DNA from: Klebsiella pneumoniae
GTDB lineage: Bacteria; Myxococcota_A; UBA796; SXON01
Reading direction: 5' to 3'
Assembly: GCA_945862325.1 (NCBI GenBank)
Contig: CAMAXZ010000004.1
Coordinates: forward strand, 90,597-154,596
Length of the DNA: 64,000 bases
Shown here: positions 43,305-54,322 of the stretch, one piece after another
How positions within the stretch are numbered: the first letter of the stretch is position 1
Layout: each line of letters begins with the position of its first letter
The notes under the pieces: generated by a model
The model's input: the letters and a program-made list of their open reading frames with translations, nothing else
Told to the model about the DNA's origin: nothing
Database searches by the model: none
Made by a program: the position numbers and the translations under genes

Positions 43305-44531
43305 TCAGTCGAGGGTGAGGTACACGAACGCCATGCACATCTCTTCCTCGGTGCCCTCGCCGAACGGCGTCGCCTCGGTACGGGAGCGCGTGTCCCACGT
43401 GCAGGTCATGTCGACGGCGTCGCCGGCCTTCAAGGCCACCGGCTCTTCGTAGAAGAAGAACCCCTGCCAATGGAAGTCCCACTCCGGGACGTCCACCAGG
43501 CACTCGCGCTCCCCGCCGCGATCCGCTTCCAATCGGAACGTCGCGCCGACCTCGTGCATGTGCGGCAACACGCCCCAGGCGGTGGCGTCGCGGCTGACCT
43601 CGGTGGTGAGCGACTCCGTCACCGAAGCCTGCCCGGGAGGCAGGGAGAACCCGGACTTCGAAAGCCACAACATGCGGGCGGGTTTGGGCACTTCGGACGC
43701 CACGGACAGGGCGATCCCGCTTCGGTCGTCGCCTGGGCCGTTCACGACGTTGTAGTGCATCTGCGCCACCACGCGGCCTCCACCCCGGAGGGGCAGGCCG
43801 GTGCCCTCCGGGAACGCGGTTGCGCCCCCACCGGGCGCCCACGCGAACAGGACCTCGGCCTCGACGCCGGCGCTGCCGTAGCACTCCCACCCCAGGCCGG
43901 GGTCCGCGGCGTCGAGCGCGTCGAGCGCCGCGTCCTCGGCGACCGGGTTGTAGAGCACGACGTGATGAAGGATGGCGGCGTTGTCCACCTGCACCTCGAA
44001 GCCGGTGAGGAACGCGTCCGTCGCCGTCGGAGAGTCGAGGATGAAACAGCGGTAGACATCGTCGCTGCCGCTCGCGACGGCGGTGAAGGCGGCGCCCGCG
44101 TCCAGCACGACGTCCACGTCGGACAGCGATTCCGGGAGGATCACGTCGGGGAACGGGACCCCCGGGTCGCCCTCGGGGGCGCCGTCGGCCGCCCAACGGT
44201 CGAACACCGCGATGTCAACGTCGCTGAGCACCGGTGCTTCGTGGAAGGTCTGGCAGTCGCCGCAGCTCGCCGGGAGCCACGGCGGCATCGACCGGCTCGC
44301 GGTCGCGAAGGCCATCGCGGACGCCATCGGCGCCGCGGCCGCGTAGCTGTCGAGCGGGAACGGCCCGATGCCTCCGGCGGTGTGGCACGACGCGCACCGC
44401 TCCGCCACGAGGGGCGCGACGTCGTCGCTCCAGGTCGGGGTGGCGCCGAGCTCCACCGAGGCGGGATCGCCGTCGCAGACCGGGGTCGGGGGCTTCGGAG
44501 CGTCGGCGCACGCGAGCAGGAGCAAAAGCAT
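43305..44531 (-). CDS. Lipoprotein with cytochrome-c-type haem site and copper type II monooxygenase-like (PHM/DBM) domain
   Basis: A 408-residue lipoprotein: signal MLLLLLAC with lipidated Cys8. A CxxCH haem-attachment motif (Cys46, Cys49, His50 in RCASCHTAGG) is followed by a second Cys pair (CGDC). The C-terminal ~280 residues match the peptidylglycine alpha-hydroxylating/dopamine-beta-monooxygenase fold: copper ligands ILHHVVLYN (first site), QMHYNV and LPHMHEVG (second site), and a Met (EEMCMAF) near the end. An ascorbate-like donor would pass electrons via haem c to copper (inference). Such haem-copper fusions occur in myxobacteria and are uncharacterised as far as I know. Substrate unknown. 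Confidence 0.75.
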   Translation of the reverse strand: MLLLLLACADAPKPPTPVCDGDPASVELGATPTWSDDVAPLVAERCASCHTAGGIGPFPLDSYAAAAPMASAMAFATASRSMPPWLPASCGDCQTFHEAPVLSDVDIAVFDRWAADGAPEGDPGVPFPDVILPESLSDVDVVLDAGAAFTAVASGSDDVYRCFILDSPTATDAFLTGFEVQVDNAAILHHVVLYNPVAEDAALDALDAADPGLGWECYGSAGVEAEVLFAWAPGGGATAFPEGTGLPLRGGGRVVAQMHYNVVNGPGDDRSGIALSVASEVPKPARMLWLSKSGFSLPPGQASVTESLTTEVSRDATAWGVLPHMHEVGATFRLEADRGGERECLVDVPEWDFHWQGFFFYEEPVALKAGDAVDMTCTWDTRSRTEATPFGEGTEEEMCMAFVYLTLD

Positions 44532-44587
44532 GAAGAGAGCCCTCGGACGAACAGACCCGCGTCGGAGCGCCGGCGCGAAAGAATTGT

Positions 44588-45046
44588 TCAGGGCGTCAGC
44601 CCCACGCGCCGACGCGCTTCGACGCAGCTCGCGCCGCCGACGGGAAAGTCCCGGCAGGTGCGCGGCCGATCGGCGTACACCCGACAGGACCACGCACCCG
44701 GCTGCCCGTCGAGGCACACACAGCGGCCGCCGGGCCGCGGAATCGTGGCCCGGCCGTCCACGGGGCGCACATACGCCGGGTAGGCTCGCGCGAACGGCTC
44801 GCGGGGGCCGAGCTCCACCGCGTGGTAGGCCTCGCGACAGCACGCGCCGCAGGTCGCACAGTCGAGGGCGGGCGTGAACGCCGCGCAGGCCGGGGTGTCC
44901 CCCGTGGTGCGCGCGTCCGCGTGCCGGCGACACCGCTCCATCGGGCGGCCGCGCCCGCCCACCCAGCGCCACACACAGCCGGCGCACGTGGCGCCGCCCG
45001 GCCCCGGCAGGGCACCGAGGTCGGCAACCGTACGCGCCCGCGACAT
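44588..45046 (-). CDS. YkgJ-family cysteine cluster protein
   Basis: A 152-residue protein with 13 or more Cys. The central CATCGACC and the SCRVYADRPRTCRDFP segment with a preceding CVCL are the YkgJ/Fe-S cluster-type signature (PF03692). An N-terminal extra Cys set (CAGC, CRRH, ACAAF) is unusual. Members bind a metal or Fe-S cluster; function is unknown. It shares its strand with the haem-copper lipoprotein (56 bp downstream), so it may help assemble its metal centres, and it is divergent from the flavoprotein gene. Confidence 0.88.
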   Translation of the reverse strand: MSRARTVADLGALPGPGGATCAGCVWRWVGGRGRPMERCRRHADARTTGDTPACAAFTPALDCATCGACCREAYHAVELGPREPFARAYPAYVRPVDGRATIPRPGGRCVCLDGQPGAWSCRVYADRPRTCRDFPVGGASCVEARRRVGLTP

Positions 45047-45140
45047 ACGCGACGCATATCGCTCACGAGGTCTCGGCGACCGTCGCCGTCACGGTCGGGG
45101 GTCACCGCACGGCCAGGACCCCTCGGTTATCGTCGGCAGG

Positions 45141-46634
45141 ATGCTCGTCTTCACCCTCGCCTGCACGCCGCCGGACGACGGACGGCTCGAACCACGGCAT
45201 TCGGACACCGTCGCCACCGATTCGGGCCCCGACACCGACGGCCTCGAGCGCGTCGACGTCGTGGTCGTCGGGAGCGGGCCGGCGGGCACGGCCGCGGCCC
45301 TCACCCTGCGCGAGCGGGGCATCTCGGTGATCCTCTTCGAACGCGAGCTCGAGCCCGGTCGTGGGTTGGTGATGGGGGGCCGCGGGTGGGCCGCAGATAC
45401 GCCAGAGCAGGCGGCGGCGGGCATCGTCGACAGCCCGGACGCCGCCATCGCCGAGTGGGAGGCGGTGACCGGCGTACCCGGTACGGATCCCGTGGCGGAG
45501 GCGTGGATCCGGGGTTCGGCGTCCACCCTCGCGTGGCTCGGCGGCTACGGGCTCCGGCTCGCGGCCATCGGCGACGACATCGACGGCGGCTCCGTGCCGA
45601 GGGTGCACGAGTTCTCCTGGCCCGACGCCGACGGAGCCGGCGGCCGCACGCTGCTTCGAAACCTCGAGGGGGTCGTGCGCGCCGGCGTGGAGGTCACGGC
45701 CCCCCTGATGCTGGACGGCTCGCTCGCCGGCGTACGCTGGCGCGACGTGACCGACGGCAGCACCGGCGCCACCCTCGCCGACGCCGTGGTGCTCGCCACG
45801 GGTGGCTTCCTGCGCGACCGCGATCGGGTCGACGCTGTGGCCCCGGAGCTCGCCGGCGAGCGCCTCCTCTGGGAGACGAACCCGTCGAGCGACGGCGGCG
45901 GCCTCGCCTTCCTCGACACGCTCGGCGCCGACGCGATCCACCCCGAGCACATCGGCCTCTACGTCCATGCCGTTCAGGACCCGTGGCTCCCGACCGGCGA
46001 GGCGATGTCGTTTCCGAACACCTGGCAGACGGTGCTCATCGGCGAAGACGGGCGGCGGTTCACGAACGAAGAGACCGTGCGCAGCGTCTACCTGGGGCAG
46101 ACCGCGCCGGATGGGGAGATCTACGCGCTCGTTCCGGCCGCGCTCGCCGACCGCTCGGACTTCGCGCGCCCCTACTACAAGTGGCCCAACCCTCCGGAGG
46201 TCGACGCGTACCCGTTCGCAGAGATCGCCGCGGTCAGCCCCGACGTGTTCGAAGCAGAGACCCCGGAGGAGCTCGCAGCGGTCCTCGGTGTCGATCCCGA
46301 CGCGCTGGTCGACACGATCCTCGAGTGGAACCTGTTCGTCGCCGGCGCCGGCGCCGACCCCTTCGGGCGCGACCGCGCCACCACCTGGCCGCTGTTCGGG
46401 CCGCCCTGGTTCGCGCTGCGCCTGACGACCGGCCTCGCGAAGAACTTCGGCGGCGTGGCCACGGACGCCGACGGGCGGGTGCTCGACGTGCACGGGGCGC
46501 CGATCCGGGGCCTTTACGCGGCCGGCGAAGTGACCGGCATGTTGCCCGCCGGCGCCGCCGGCACCGGGTTCGGCGGCAGCGTGAACGCCTGCTACTGGAG
46601 CGGGCGCCGCGTCGGGCAGCTCATTCCGGAGTGA
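45141..46634 (+). CDS. Lipid-anchored FAD-dependent oxidoreductase (fumarate reductase/KstD-like)
   Basis: A 497-residue flavoprotein with an export signal. The N-terminus MLVFTLAC gives a lipidated Cys8 and then an acidic Thr/Asp linker. The FAD-binding GSGPAGTAAALTLRERGISVILFE is at residues ~39-62. Further FAD contacts are in MGGRGWAADT, in VVLATGGFLRD and in the C-terminal KNFGGVATDADGRVLD plus GLYAAGEVTG and GFGGSVNACYWSG. This is the fumarate-reductase/3-ketosteroid-dehydrogenase fold; substrate unknown. A flavoprotein on a lipoprotein anchor is odd, because FAD must be loaded before or after export: this would require folded export or periplasmic flavinylation. Confidence 0.8.
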   Translation: MLVFTLACTPPDDGRLEPRHSDTVATDSGPDTDGLERVDVVVVGSGPAGTAAALTLRERGISVILFERELEPGRGLVMGGRGWAADTPEQAAAGIVDSPDAAIAEWEAVTGVPGTDPVAEAWIRGSASTLAWLGGYGLRLAAIGDDIDGGSVPRVHEFSWPDADGAGGRTLLRNLEGVVRAGVEVTAPLMLDGSLAGVRWRDVTDGSTGATLADAVVLATGGFLRDRDRVDAVAPELAGERLLWETNPSSDGGGLAFLDTLGADAIHPEHIGLYVHAVQDPWLPTGEAMSFPNTWQTVLIGEDGRRFTNEETVRSVYLGQTAPDGEIYALVPAALADRSDFARPYYKWPNPPEVDAYPFAEIAAVSPDVFEAETPEELAAVLGVDPDALVDTILEWNLFVAGAGADPFGRDRATTWPLFGPPWFALRLTTGLAKNFGGVATDADGRVLDVHGAPIRGLYAAGEVTGMLPAGAAGTGFGGSVNACYWSGRRVGQLIPE

Positions 46635-46669
46635 GGCTCGGGCCGCCCACGAACGATGTAGATCGGCGC

Positions 46670-47989
<1,320 letters not shown>

Positions 47990-47994
47990 GAGCG

Positions 47995-48009
47995 TGCAAA
48001 ACGCAAGGC
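47995..48009 (+). promoter_or_regulatory. Upstream activator site 1 (15-bp direct repeat, TGC-N5-GCA core)
   Basis: TGCAAAACGCAAGGC. It matches the second copy at 48027-48041 in 14 of 15 positions. The core TGC-aaaac-GCA is a dyad. Its position, ~105-120 bp upstream of the predicted sigma54 start site and just after the regulator stop codon, fits an enhancer for the NtrC-type protein. Confidence 0.6.
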
Positions 48010-48026
48010 TCGGCCGGAGCAGCCCA

Positions 48027-48041
48027 TGCGAAACGCAAGGC
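48027..48041 (+). promoter_or_regulatory. Upstream activator site 2 (15-bp direct repeat, TGC-N5-GCA core)
   Basis: TGCGAAACGCAAGGC, the partner of the site at 47995. The start-to-start spacing of 32 bp is three helical turns, so two activator dimers would bind the same DNA face. Confidence 0.6.
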
Positions 48042-48091
48042 GCCTGACACGGCCACCAAGCTAGAACGCCGGCTTTTCTTCTGGCTCTCCG

Positions 48092-48107
48092 CGGCACGGC
48101 TCGTGCA
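48092..48107 (+). promoter_or_regulatory. Sigma54 (-24/-12) promoter of the kdp operon
   Basis: CGGCACG-gctc-GTGCA matches the consensus TGGCACG-N4-TTGCW with the invariant GG and GC at the correct spacing; mismatches are C for T at the first position and G for T at the -14 position. Transcription would start at about 48118, 17 bp before the first gene's ATG at 48135. Confidence 0.7.
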
Positions 48108-48134
48108 CTCCGGGGGTGTGTTCCGGAGTTCTCG

Positions 48135-48800
48135 ATGTTCCTCCTCCTCACCACTCTCGCCGCCGCCGCGCCGCTGAACCCCTGGGGTTCGGCCACCCCC
48201 GCGGGCACCGCGCTCATCGACCCGTACGTCTACGTCTACCCCCAGGCGGTGAACCCGATCGTGTACGGGGCGGCCGGCCTGAGCGACCGCGTCGACGTCT
48301 TCATCGGCGTCGGCCAGGCCCTCCCGGTGGGCGACGCCGGTCCCGGCCTGGGGTCGCTGGAGCTCTTCCCCCGGGTCTTCCTCGACCCGTCGTTGGCCTT
48401 GGCGGCTCACCTCTACTGGAGTCCCGGAGTGGACGGGGTCGTCGTCGCCCCCGAGGTCCACGCGAACCACGCCTGGGACGCCTTCGCGGTCACCGCGAAC
48501 GCGGGGTGGCGGCCGGTGATCGCCTCCTCCGGCTTCTCGGCCGGCTCGGTCCCCGTCCTCGTGGCCCCCGAGGTCCGATTCAACTCCCGGTTCTCCTTCT
48601 ACGTCGAGGTGGATCCGACCTTCTCGCTCGTCGGGGACCCCGTGGCGATGCTCGTCGTGCCGGGCCTGGGCGCGACCCTCGACCCGGACGGGCACCACAC
48701 CCTGTCCGCCGGGCTCCAGGTACCGGTCCTCCCCGGGGTGGGTGTGGCTTCGTTCGGGGCCTGGTACTGCTTCACCTTCGCCGTCGCGGAGCTCCCATGA
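48135..48800 (+). CDS. Outer-membrane beta-barrel protein, first gene of the kdp operon
   Basis: A 221-residue exported protein. A short signal (MFLLLTTLAAAA) is followed by amphipathic strands typical of a small outer-membrane barrel: VYGAAGLSDRVDVFIGVGQALPVG, FFYVEVDPTFSLV-like and FGAWYCFTFAVAELP. GGAG is 6-9 nt before the ATG. Its last base pairs overlap kdpF by 4 bp (ATGA), and it lies directly behind the sigma54 promoter, so it is made together with the K+ pump. An outer-membrane pore for potassium or a sensor is inferred; no such subunit belongs to the canonical Kdp system. Confidence 0.75.
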   Translation: MFLLLTTLAAAAPLNPWGSATPAGTALIDPYVYVYPQAVNPIVYGAAGLSDRVDVFIGVGQALPVGDAGPGLGSLELFPRVFLDPSLALAAHLYWSPGVDGVVVAPEVHANHAWDAFAVTANAGWRPVIASSGFSAGSVPVLVAPEVRFNSRFSFYVEVDPTFSLVGDPVAMLVVPGLGATLDPDGHHTLSAGLQVPVLPGVGVASFGAWYCFTFAVAELP

Positions 48801-48886
48801 CCCTCGACCAACTCCTGGGCGCCGCCACCGCGGCCGCGCTCGCCGTCTACCTCGTCTACGCCCTCCTCTACCCCGAGAGGTTCTGA
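48797..48886 (+). CDS. kdpF: KdpF, small stabilising subunit of the K+-transporting ATPase
   Basis: A 29-residue membrane peptide, MTLDQLLGAATAAALAVYLV then YALLYPERF. The single TM helix and the C-terminal LLYPE(R/K)F motif are diagnostic. KdpF stabilises the KdpFABC complex. It is overlapped by 4 bp upstream and shares one base with the kdpA start (TGATG). Confidence 0.9.
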   Translation: MTLDQLLGAATAAALAVYLVYALLYPERF

Positions 48887-50565
48887 TGTCTGCCAATGGT
48901 TGGCTGCAGATCGCCCTGTTCGCCGCGATCATCGCCGCGCTCGCCATCCCCGTGGGCACCTGGTTGCACCGCGTGATGGAAGACCCGAGCCCCCCCGGCG
49001 CTCGCCTGGTCGGGCCGTTCGAGCGCCTGTGTTACCGCCTCATCGGGATCGACCCGGGCCGGGAGATGGGCTTTCGCGAGTATGCGGGGTCCGTGGTGAC
49101 CTTCTCGCTCCTCGGGATGGGATTCAGCTTCGTGGTCCTGCTGTTCCAATCCCACCTGCCGTTCAACCCCCAGGGGTTCGGCGACCTTTCCTGGCATCTG
49201 GCCTTGAACACCGCCGTCAGCTTCACCACCAACACCAATTGGCAGAGCTACGGCGGGGAGACCACGATGTCGAACTTCTCCCAGGCGGTGGCCTTGACCA
49301 CGCACAACTTCACTTCCGCCGGCGTCGGGGTCGCGGTGGCCCTCGCGATGGTGCGCGGCCTCACCCGGTCGGACCGCGCCGGCACGCTGGGCAACTTCTG
49401 GCGGGACCTGGTCCGAATCCACGTCTACGTGCTGCTCCCGGCCTGTGTGGTGTACGCGCAGGTGATGGTTGCCGGTGGGATCCCCCAGACCTGGTCGGCC
49501 TTCGTCCATGCCACCACCCTGGAGGGGGGTGATCAGACGATCGCGTTGGGTCCGGTCGCTTCCCAGGTCGCCCCCAAGATGTTGGGGACGAACGGTGGCG
49601 GCTTCTTCAACGCCAACGCCGCCCACCCCTTCGAGAACCCGACCCCGTGGACCAACCTGATCCAGATGGTGTCGATCTTCATCCTGCCGGCGGGCCTGGT
49701 CCACACCTACGGCCGGATGACGGGGAACACGAAGAATGGCGCCGCCATCCTCGGGGCGATGTTCAGCCTGTTCCTGGTGGGGGTGGCGGTCTGTTACGCC
49801 TTCGAGGCCACCTGGATGAACGGTCTCGGCAACTGGGAGGGCAAGGAGACCCGCTTCGGCATGGCGGCGTCCGCGCTCTTTGCCACGATCACCACCGACG
49901 CCTCGTGTGGCGCGGTCAACGCGATGCACGACTCCTTCACCCCCCTCGGCGGGCTGGTGCCCCTCGCCAACATGCAGCTCGGGGAAGTCGTGTTCGGTGG
50001 CGTAGGGGCCGGCCTCTACGGCATGCTCGTGATGGTGGTGCTGGCGGTGTTCCTGGCCGGGCTGATGGTCGGCCGCACCCCCGAGCTCCTCGGCAAGAAG
50101 ATCGAGGCCCGGGAGATGACCCTCGCGGCGTTGTACATCCTCGTCTTCCCCACGTTCATCCTGATTCCGTCCGCCGTCGCGGCGGTCTCGGAGTGGGGTC
50201 TCGCGGGGCTGAACAACGCCGGTCCGCACGGGTGGACCGAGATCTTCTACGCCTTCACCAGCGGCACCGCCAACAACGGGTCGGCCTTCGCCGGGCTGAC
50301 CGCGAACACCCCCTGGTACAACACGCTCCTCGCGATCTCGATGTTCTTCGGTCGCTTCGCGATGATGTTGCCCGCCCTCGCGATCGGGGCCAGCCTCGCG
50401 GCGAAGAAGACCGTCGCGCCCGGTCCGGGCACCTTCCCCACCGATGGTGCGCTGTTCACCGCCCTCCTCGTCGCGGTGATCATCATCGTCGGCGCCTTGA
50501 CCTTCTTCCCCACCCTCGCGTTGGGCCCCATCGCCGAGCACGTTTCGCTCGGCCAACTCTACTAG
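48886..50565 (+). CDS. kdpA: K+-transporting ATPase, potassium-selective subunit KdpA
   Basis: A 559-residue integral membrane subunit with four K+-channel-like pore repeats. Selectivity segments are visible: SFTTNTNWQSYGGE (P1), MLGTNGGGFFNANAAHPFENPT (P2), TDASCGAVNAMHDSF (P3) and TSGTANNGSAFAG (P4). The gene starts TGATG-coupled to kdpF with GAGAGG just upstream. KdpA binds extracellular K+ at micromolar levels for ATP-driven uptake via KdpB. The sequence looks intact. It is followed by kdpB after 9 bp. Confidence 0.98.
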   Translation: MSANGWLQIALFAAIIAALAIPVGTWLHRVMEDPSPPGARLVGPFERLCYRLIGIDPGREMGFREYAGSVVTFSLLGMGFSFVVLLFQSHLPFNPQGFGDLSWHLALNTAVSFTTNTNWQSYGGETTMSNFSQAVALTTHNFTSAGVGVAVALAMVRGLTRSDRAGTLGNFWRDLVRIHVYVLLPACVVYAQVMVAGGIPQTWSAFVHATTLEGGDQTIALGPVASQVAPKMLGTNGGGFFNANAAHPFENPTPWTNLIQMVSIFILPAGLVHTYGRMTGNTKNGAAILGAMFSLFLVGVAVCYAFEATWMNGLGNWEGKETRFGMAASALFATITTDASCGAVNAMHDSFTPLGGLVPLANMQLGEVVFGGVGAGLYGMLVMVVLAVFLAGLMVGRTPELLGKKIEAREMTLAALYILVFPTFILIPSAVAAVSEWGLAGLNNAGPHGWTEIFYAFTSGTANNGSAFAGLTANTPWYNTLLAISMFFGRFAMMLPALAIGASLAAKKTVAPGPGTFPTDGALFTALLVAVIIIVGALTFFPTLALGPIAEHVSLGQLY

Positions 50566-50574
50566 GAAACTCCC

Positions 50575-52602
<2,028 letters not shown>

Positions 52603-52604
52603 CG

Positions 52605-53180
52605 ATGTTCCTCTCCTCGCTCCGCGCCACCCTCCTGCTGCTCGTGCTCACCGGGGTTGCCTACCCCGCCCTCGTGACCGGCATCGCCCAGCTCACCTCT
52701 CCCGACGCCGCCGGCGGGTCCCTGCTCGAGAACGACCAGGGCGTGGTGATTGGCTCGAGCCGGATCGGGCAGTCATTCACCACCGCCGGCTACCTGCATG
52801 GCCGCCCTTCGGCGGCGGGCTCCGGCTACGACGCGGCCGCGTCATCGGGATCGAACCTCGGCGTATCGAGCAAGAAGTTGACCGACCGCCGTGTCACCGA
52901 GGCCGCCCGCCTCCGGGCGGAGAACCCGGACGCCGTGGGCCCGGTGCCCGAGGTGCTCCTCGCCGCCTCGGGTTCGGGCCTCGACCCCGAGATCCCACCC
53001 GCAGCCGCGTTGTGGCAGGTTCCGCGCATCGCCAAGGCGCGCGGCCTGGACCCGGCCCGCGTCGAAGCCCTGGTCGAGGAGCAGACACACGGCCGGGACC
53101 TGGGTATCCTGGGAGAGCCCCGTTTGAACGTGCTCAGCTTCAACCTCGCCCTCGACCGCCGGTTCCCCGTGCCCCGATGA
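52605..53180 (+). CDS. kdpC: K+-transporting ATPase, subunit KdpC
   Basis: A 191-residue subunit with one N-terminal TM helix and a periplasmic domain. It has the characteristic VVIGSSRIGQSFTTAGYLHGRPSAAG, then GSNLGVSSKKLTDRV-like and the C-terminal GRDLGILGEPRLNVLSFNLALD. KdpC assists high-affinity nucleotide binding/assembly in the KdpFABC complex. The stop overlaps the next gene by 4 bp. Confidence 0.96.
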   Translation: MFLSSLRATLLLLVLTGVAYPALVTGIAQLTSPDAAGGSLLENDQGVVIGSSRIGQSFTTAGYLHGRPSAAGSGYDAAASSGSNLGVSSKKLTDRRVTEAARLRAENPDAVGPVPEVLLAASGSGLDPEIPPAAALWQVPRIAKARGLDPARVEALVEEQTHGRDLGILGEPRLNVLSFNLALDRRFPVPR

Positions 53181-54322
53181 CCGACGCCGATCCCCAACGC
53201 CGCCGCGCCGACGATTTCCTCAGCCTGGTCCGCCGCGCCCAACGAGGCCGGATCAAGGTGTACATCGGCTCGTCCGCCGGGGTGGGTAAGACCTACCGGA
53301 TGCTCGAGGAGGCGCACCACCTCAAGGAGCGAGGTGTGGACGTGGTGATCGGGTTCGTCGAGACCCACGGGCGGGCCGAGACGGTGGATCTCGTGGCCGG
53401 GCTCGAGATCGTGCCGCCCGCCCGGGTCCGCTACCATGACATCGATATCGAAGAGTTGGATCTCGACGCCGTGTTGGCGCGCAAACCGGCGGTGGTCGTC
53501 GTCGACGAACTGCCCCACACCAACCCCCCGGGGTTCCGGAACCGCTGGCGCTACCAGGACGTGTCGGTCCTCGCCGACGCCGGGATCCACGTGATCTGCG
53601 CGATGAACGTGCAACACCTGGCGTCGCTCGGGGAGACGGTCCAACGGGCGACCGGGGTCCGGGTCCGGGAGACCGTGCCGGATGCGTTCCTACACGACGC
53701 CGACCAGGTCGTGAACCTGGACATCAGCGCCGAAGACCTGATCGAGCGGCTGCGCGCCGGCAAGATCTACCCGCCCGAACGGGTCGAGAAGGCCTTGGGG
53801 TCCTTCTTCCGGGCGGAGAACCTCGAGACACTTCGCGAGCTCGCGCTGCGTGAGGTGGCCGAGTCGCTGGATCGACGCCAGATCTCGCGGGGGGACCCTC
53901 AGGGAGCGGGAAAGGTGATGGCCTGTGTGGCCTCGCGCAGCCCCAACCCGGGGCGTATCGTGGAGCGCGCCTCACGCATCGCCGGCCGCTTGAACACACA
54001 TTGGTTCGTGGTCCATGTCCGAACGCCGTCCGAAGCCGATCATCGCCTCGACAGCGACGCCGAACGGCGGCTCCACGAGGTCCTCGAGACCGCACAGCGC
54101 ATGGGCGCCGAGGTGGTCCGCCTCGATGGCACCGACGTCGTCGACGCCCTGCTGGGCTTCGCGCGGGCCCACGGGGTGGAGCACGTGTTGATGGGGCGCA
54201 GCCTCCGGAGTCGGTGGCAGGAGCTCTGGCGCGAGGGGCCGCTCGTCCGGCTGATCCGGGCTGCCCACGACATCGACGTGCACGTGGTACCCATGTCCCT
54301 TCCCCCGACGGCGTCGACGTGA
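53177..54322 (+). CDS. KdpD N-terminal sensor half (KdpD domain plus universal-stress-protein domain), no kinase
   Basis: A 381-residue soluble protein equivalent to the cytoplasmic N-terminal part of KdpD. The KdpD domain has a P-loop-like GSSAGVGKTYRML (residues ~30-42), GFVETHGRAET and VVVVDELPHTNPPGFRNRWRYQDV. A Usp domain follows (VMACVASRSPNPGRIVERASRIA to VEHVLMGRSLRSRW). It lacks the four TM helices, GAF, HisKA and HATPase parts of full-length KdpD. In E. coli this part senses K+/c-di-AMP-like signals and tunes kinase activity; here it must act on a separate kinase or directly on the pump. It is coupled to kdpC (ATGA) and to the histidine kinase (GTGA). Confidence 0.92.
   Translation: MTDADPQRRRADDFLSLVRRAQRGRIKVYIGSSAGVGKTYRMLEEAHHLKERGVDVVIGFVETHGRAETVDLVAGLEIVPPARVRYHDIDIEELDLDAVLARKPAVVVVDELPHTNPPGFRNRWRYQDVSVLADAGIHVICAMNVQHLASLGETVQRATGVRVRETVPDAFLHDADQVVNLDISAEDLIERLRAGKIYPPERVEKALGSFFRAENLETLRELALREVAESLDRRQISRGDPQGAGKVMACVASRSPNPGRIVERASRIAGRLNTHWFVVHVRTPSEADHRLDSDAERRLHEVLETAQRMGAEVVRLDGTDVVDALLGFARAHGVEHVLMGRSLRSRWQELWREGPLVRLIRAAHDIDVHVVPMSLPPTAST

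Noticed and set aside
40365..44783. A 1472-residue plus-strand ORF
   Set aside because: Arg/Gly/Pro/Ala composition, antisense to three well-supported genes, no domain pattern; typical of very GC-rich DNA.
44822..46669. Long N-terminal extension of the NtrC-type regulator
   Set aside because: It is the read-through frame of the flavoprotein gene; the receiver domain starts at the ATG at 46670.
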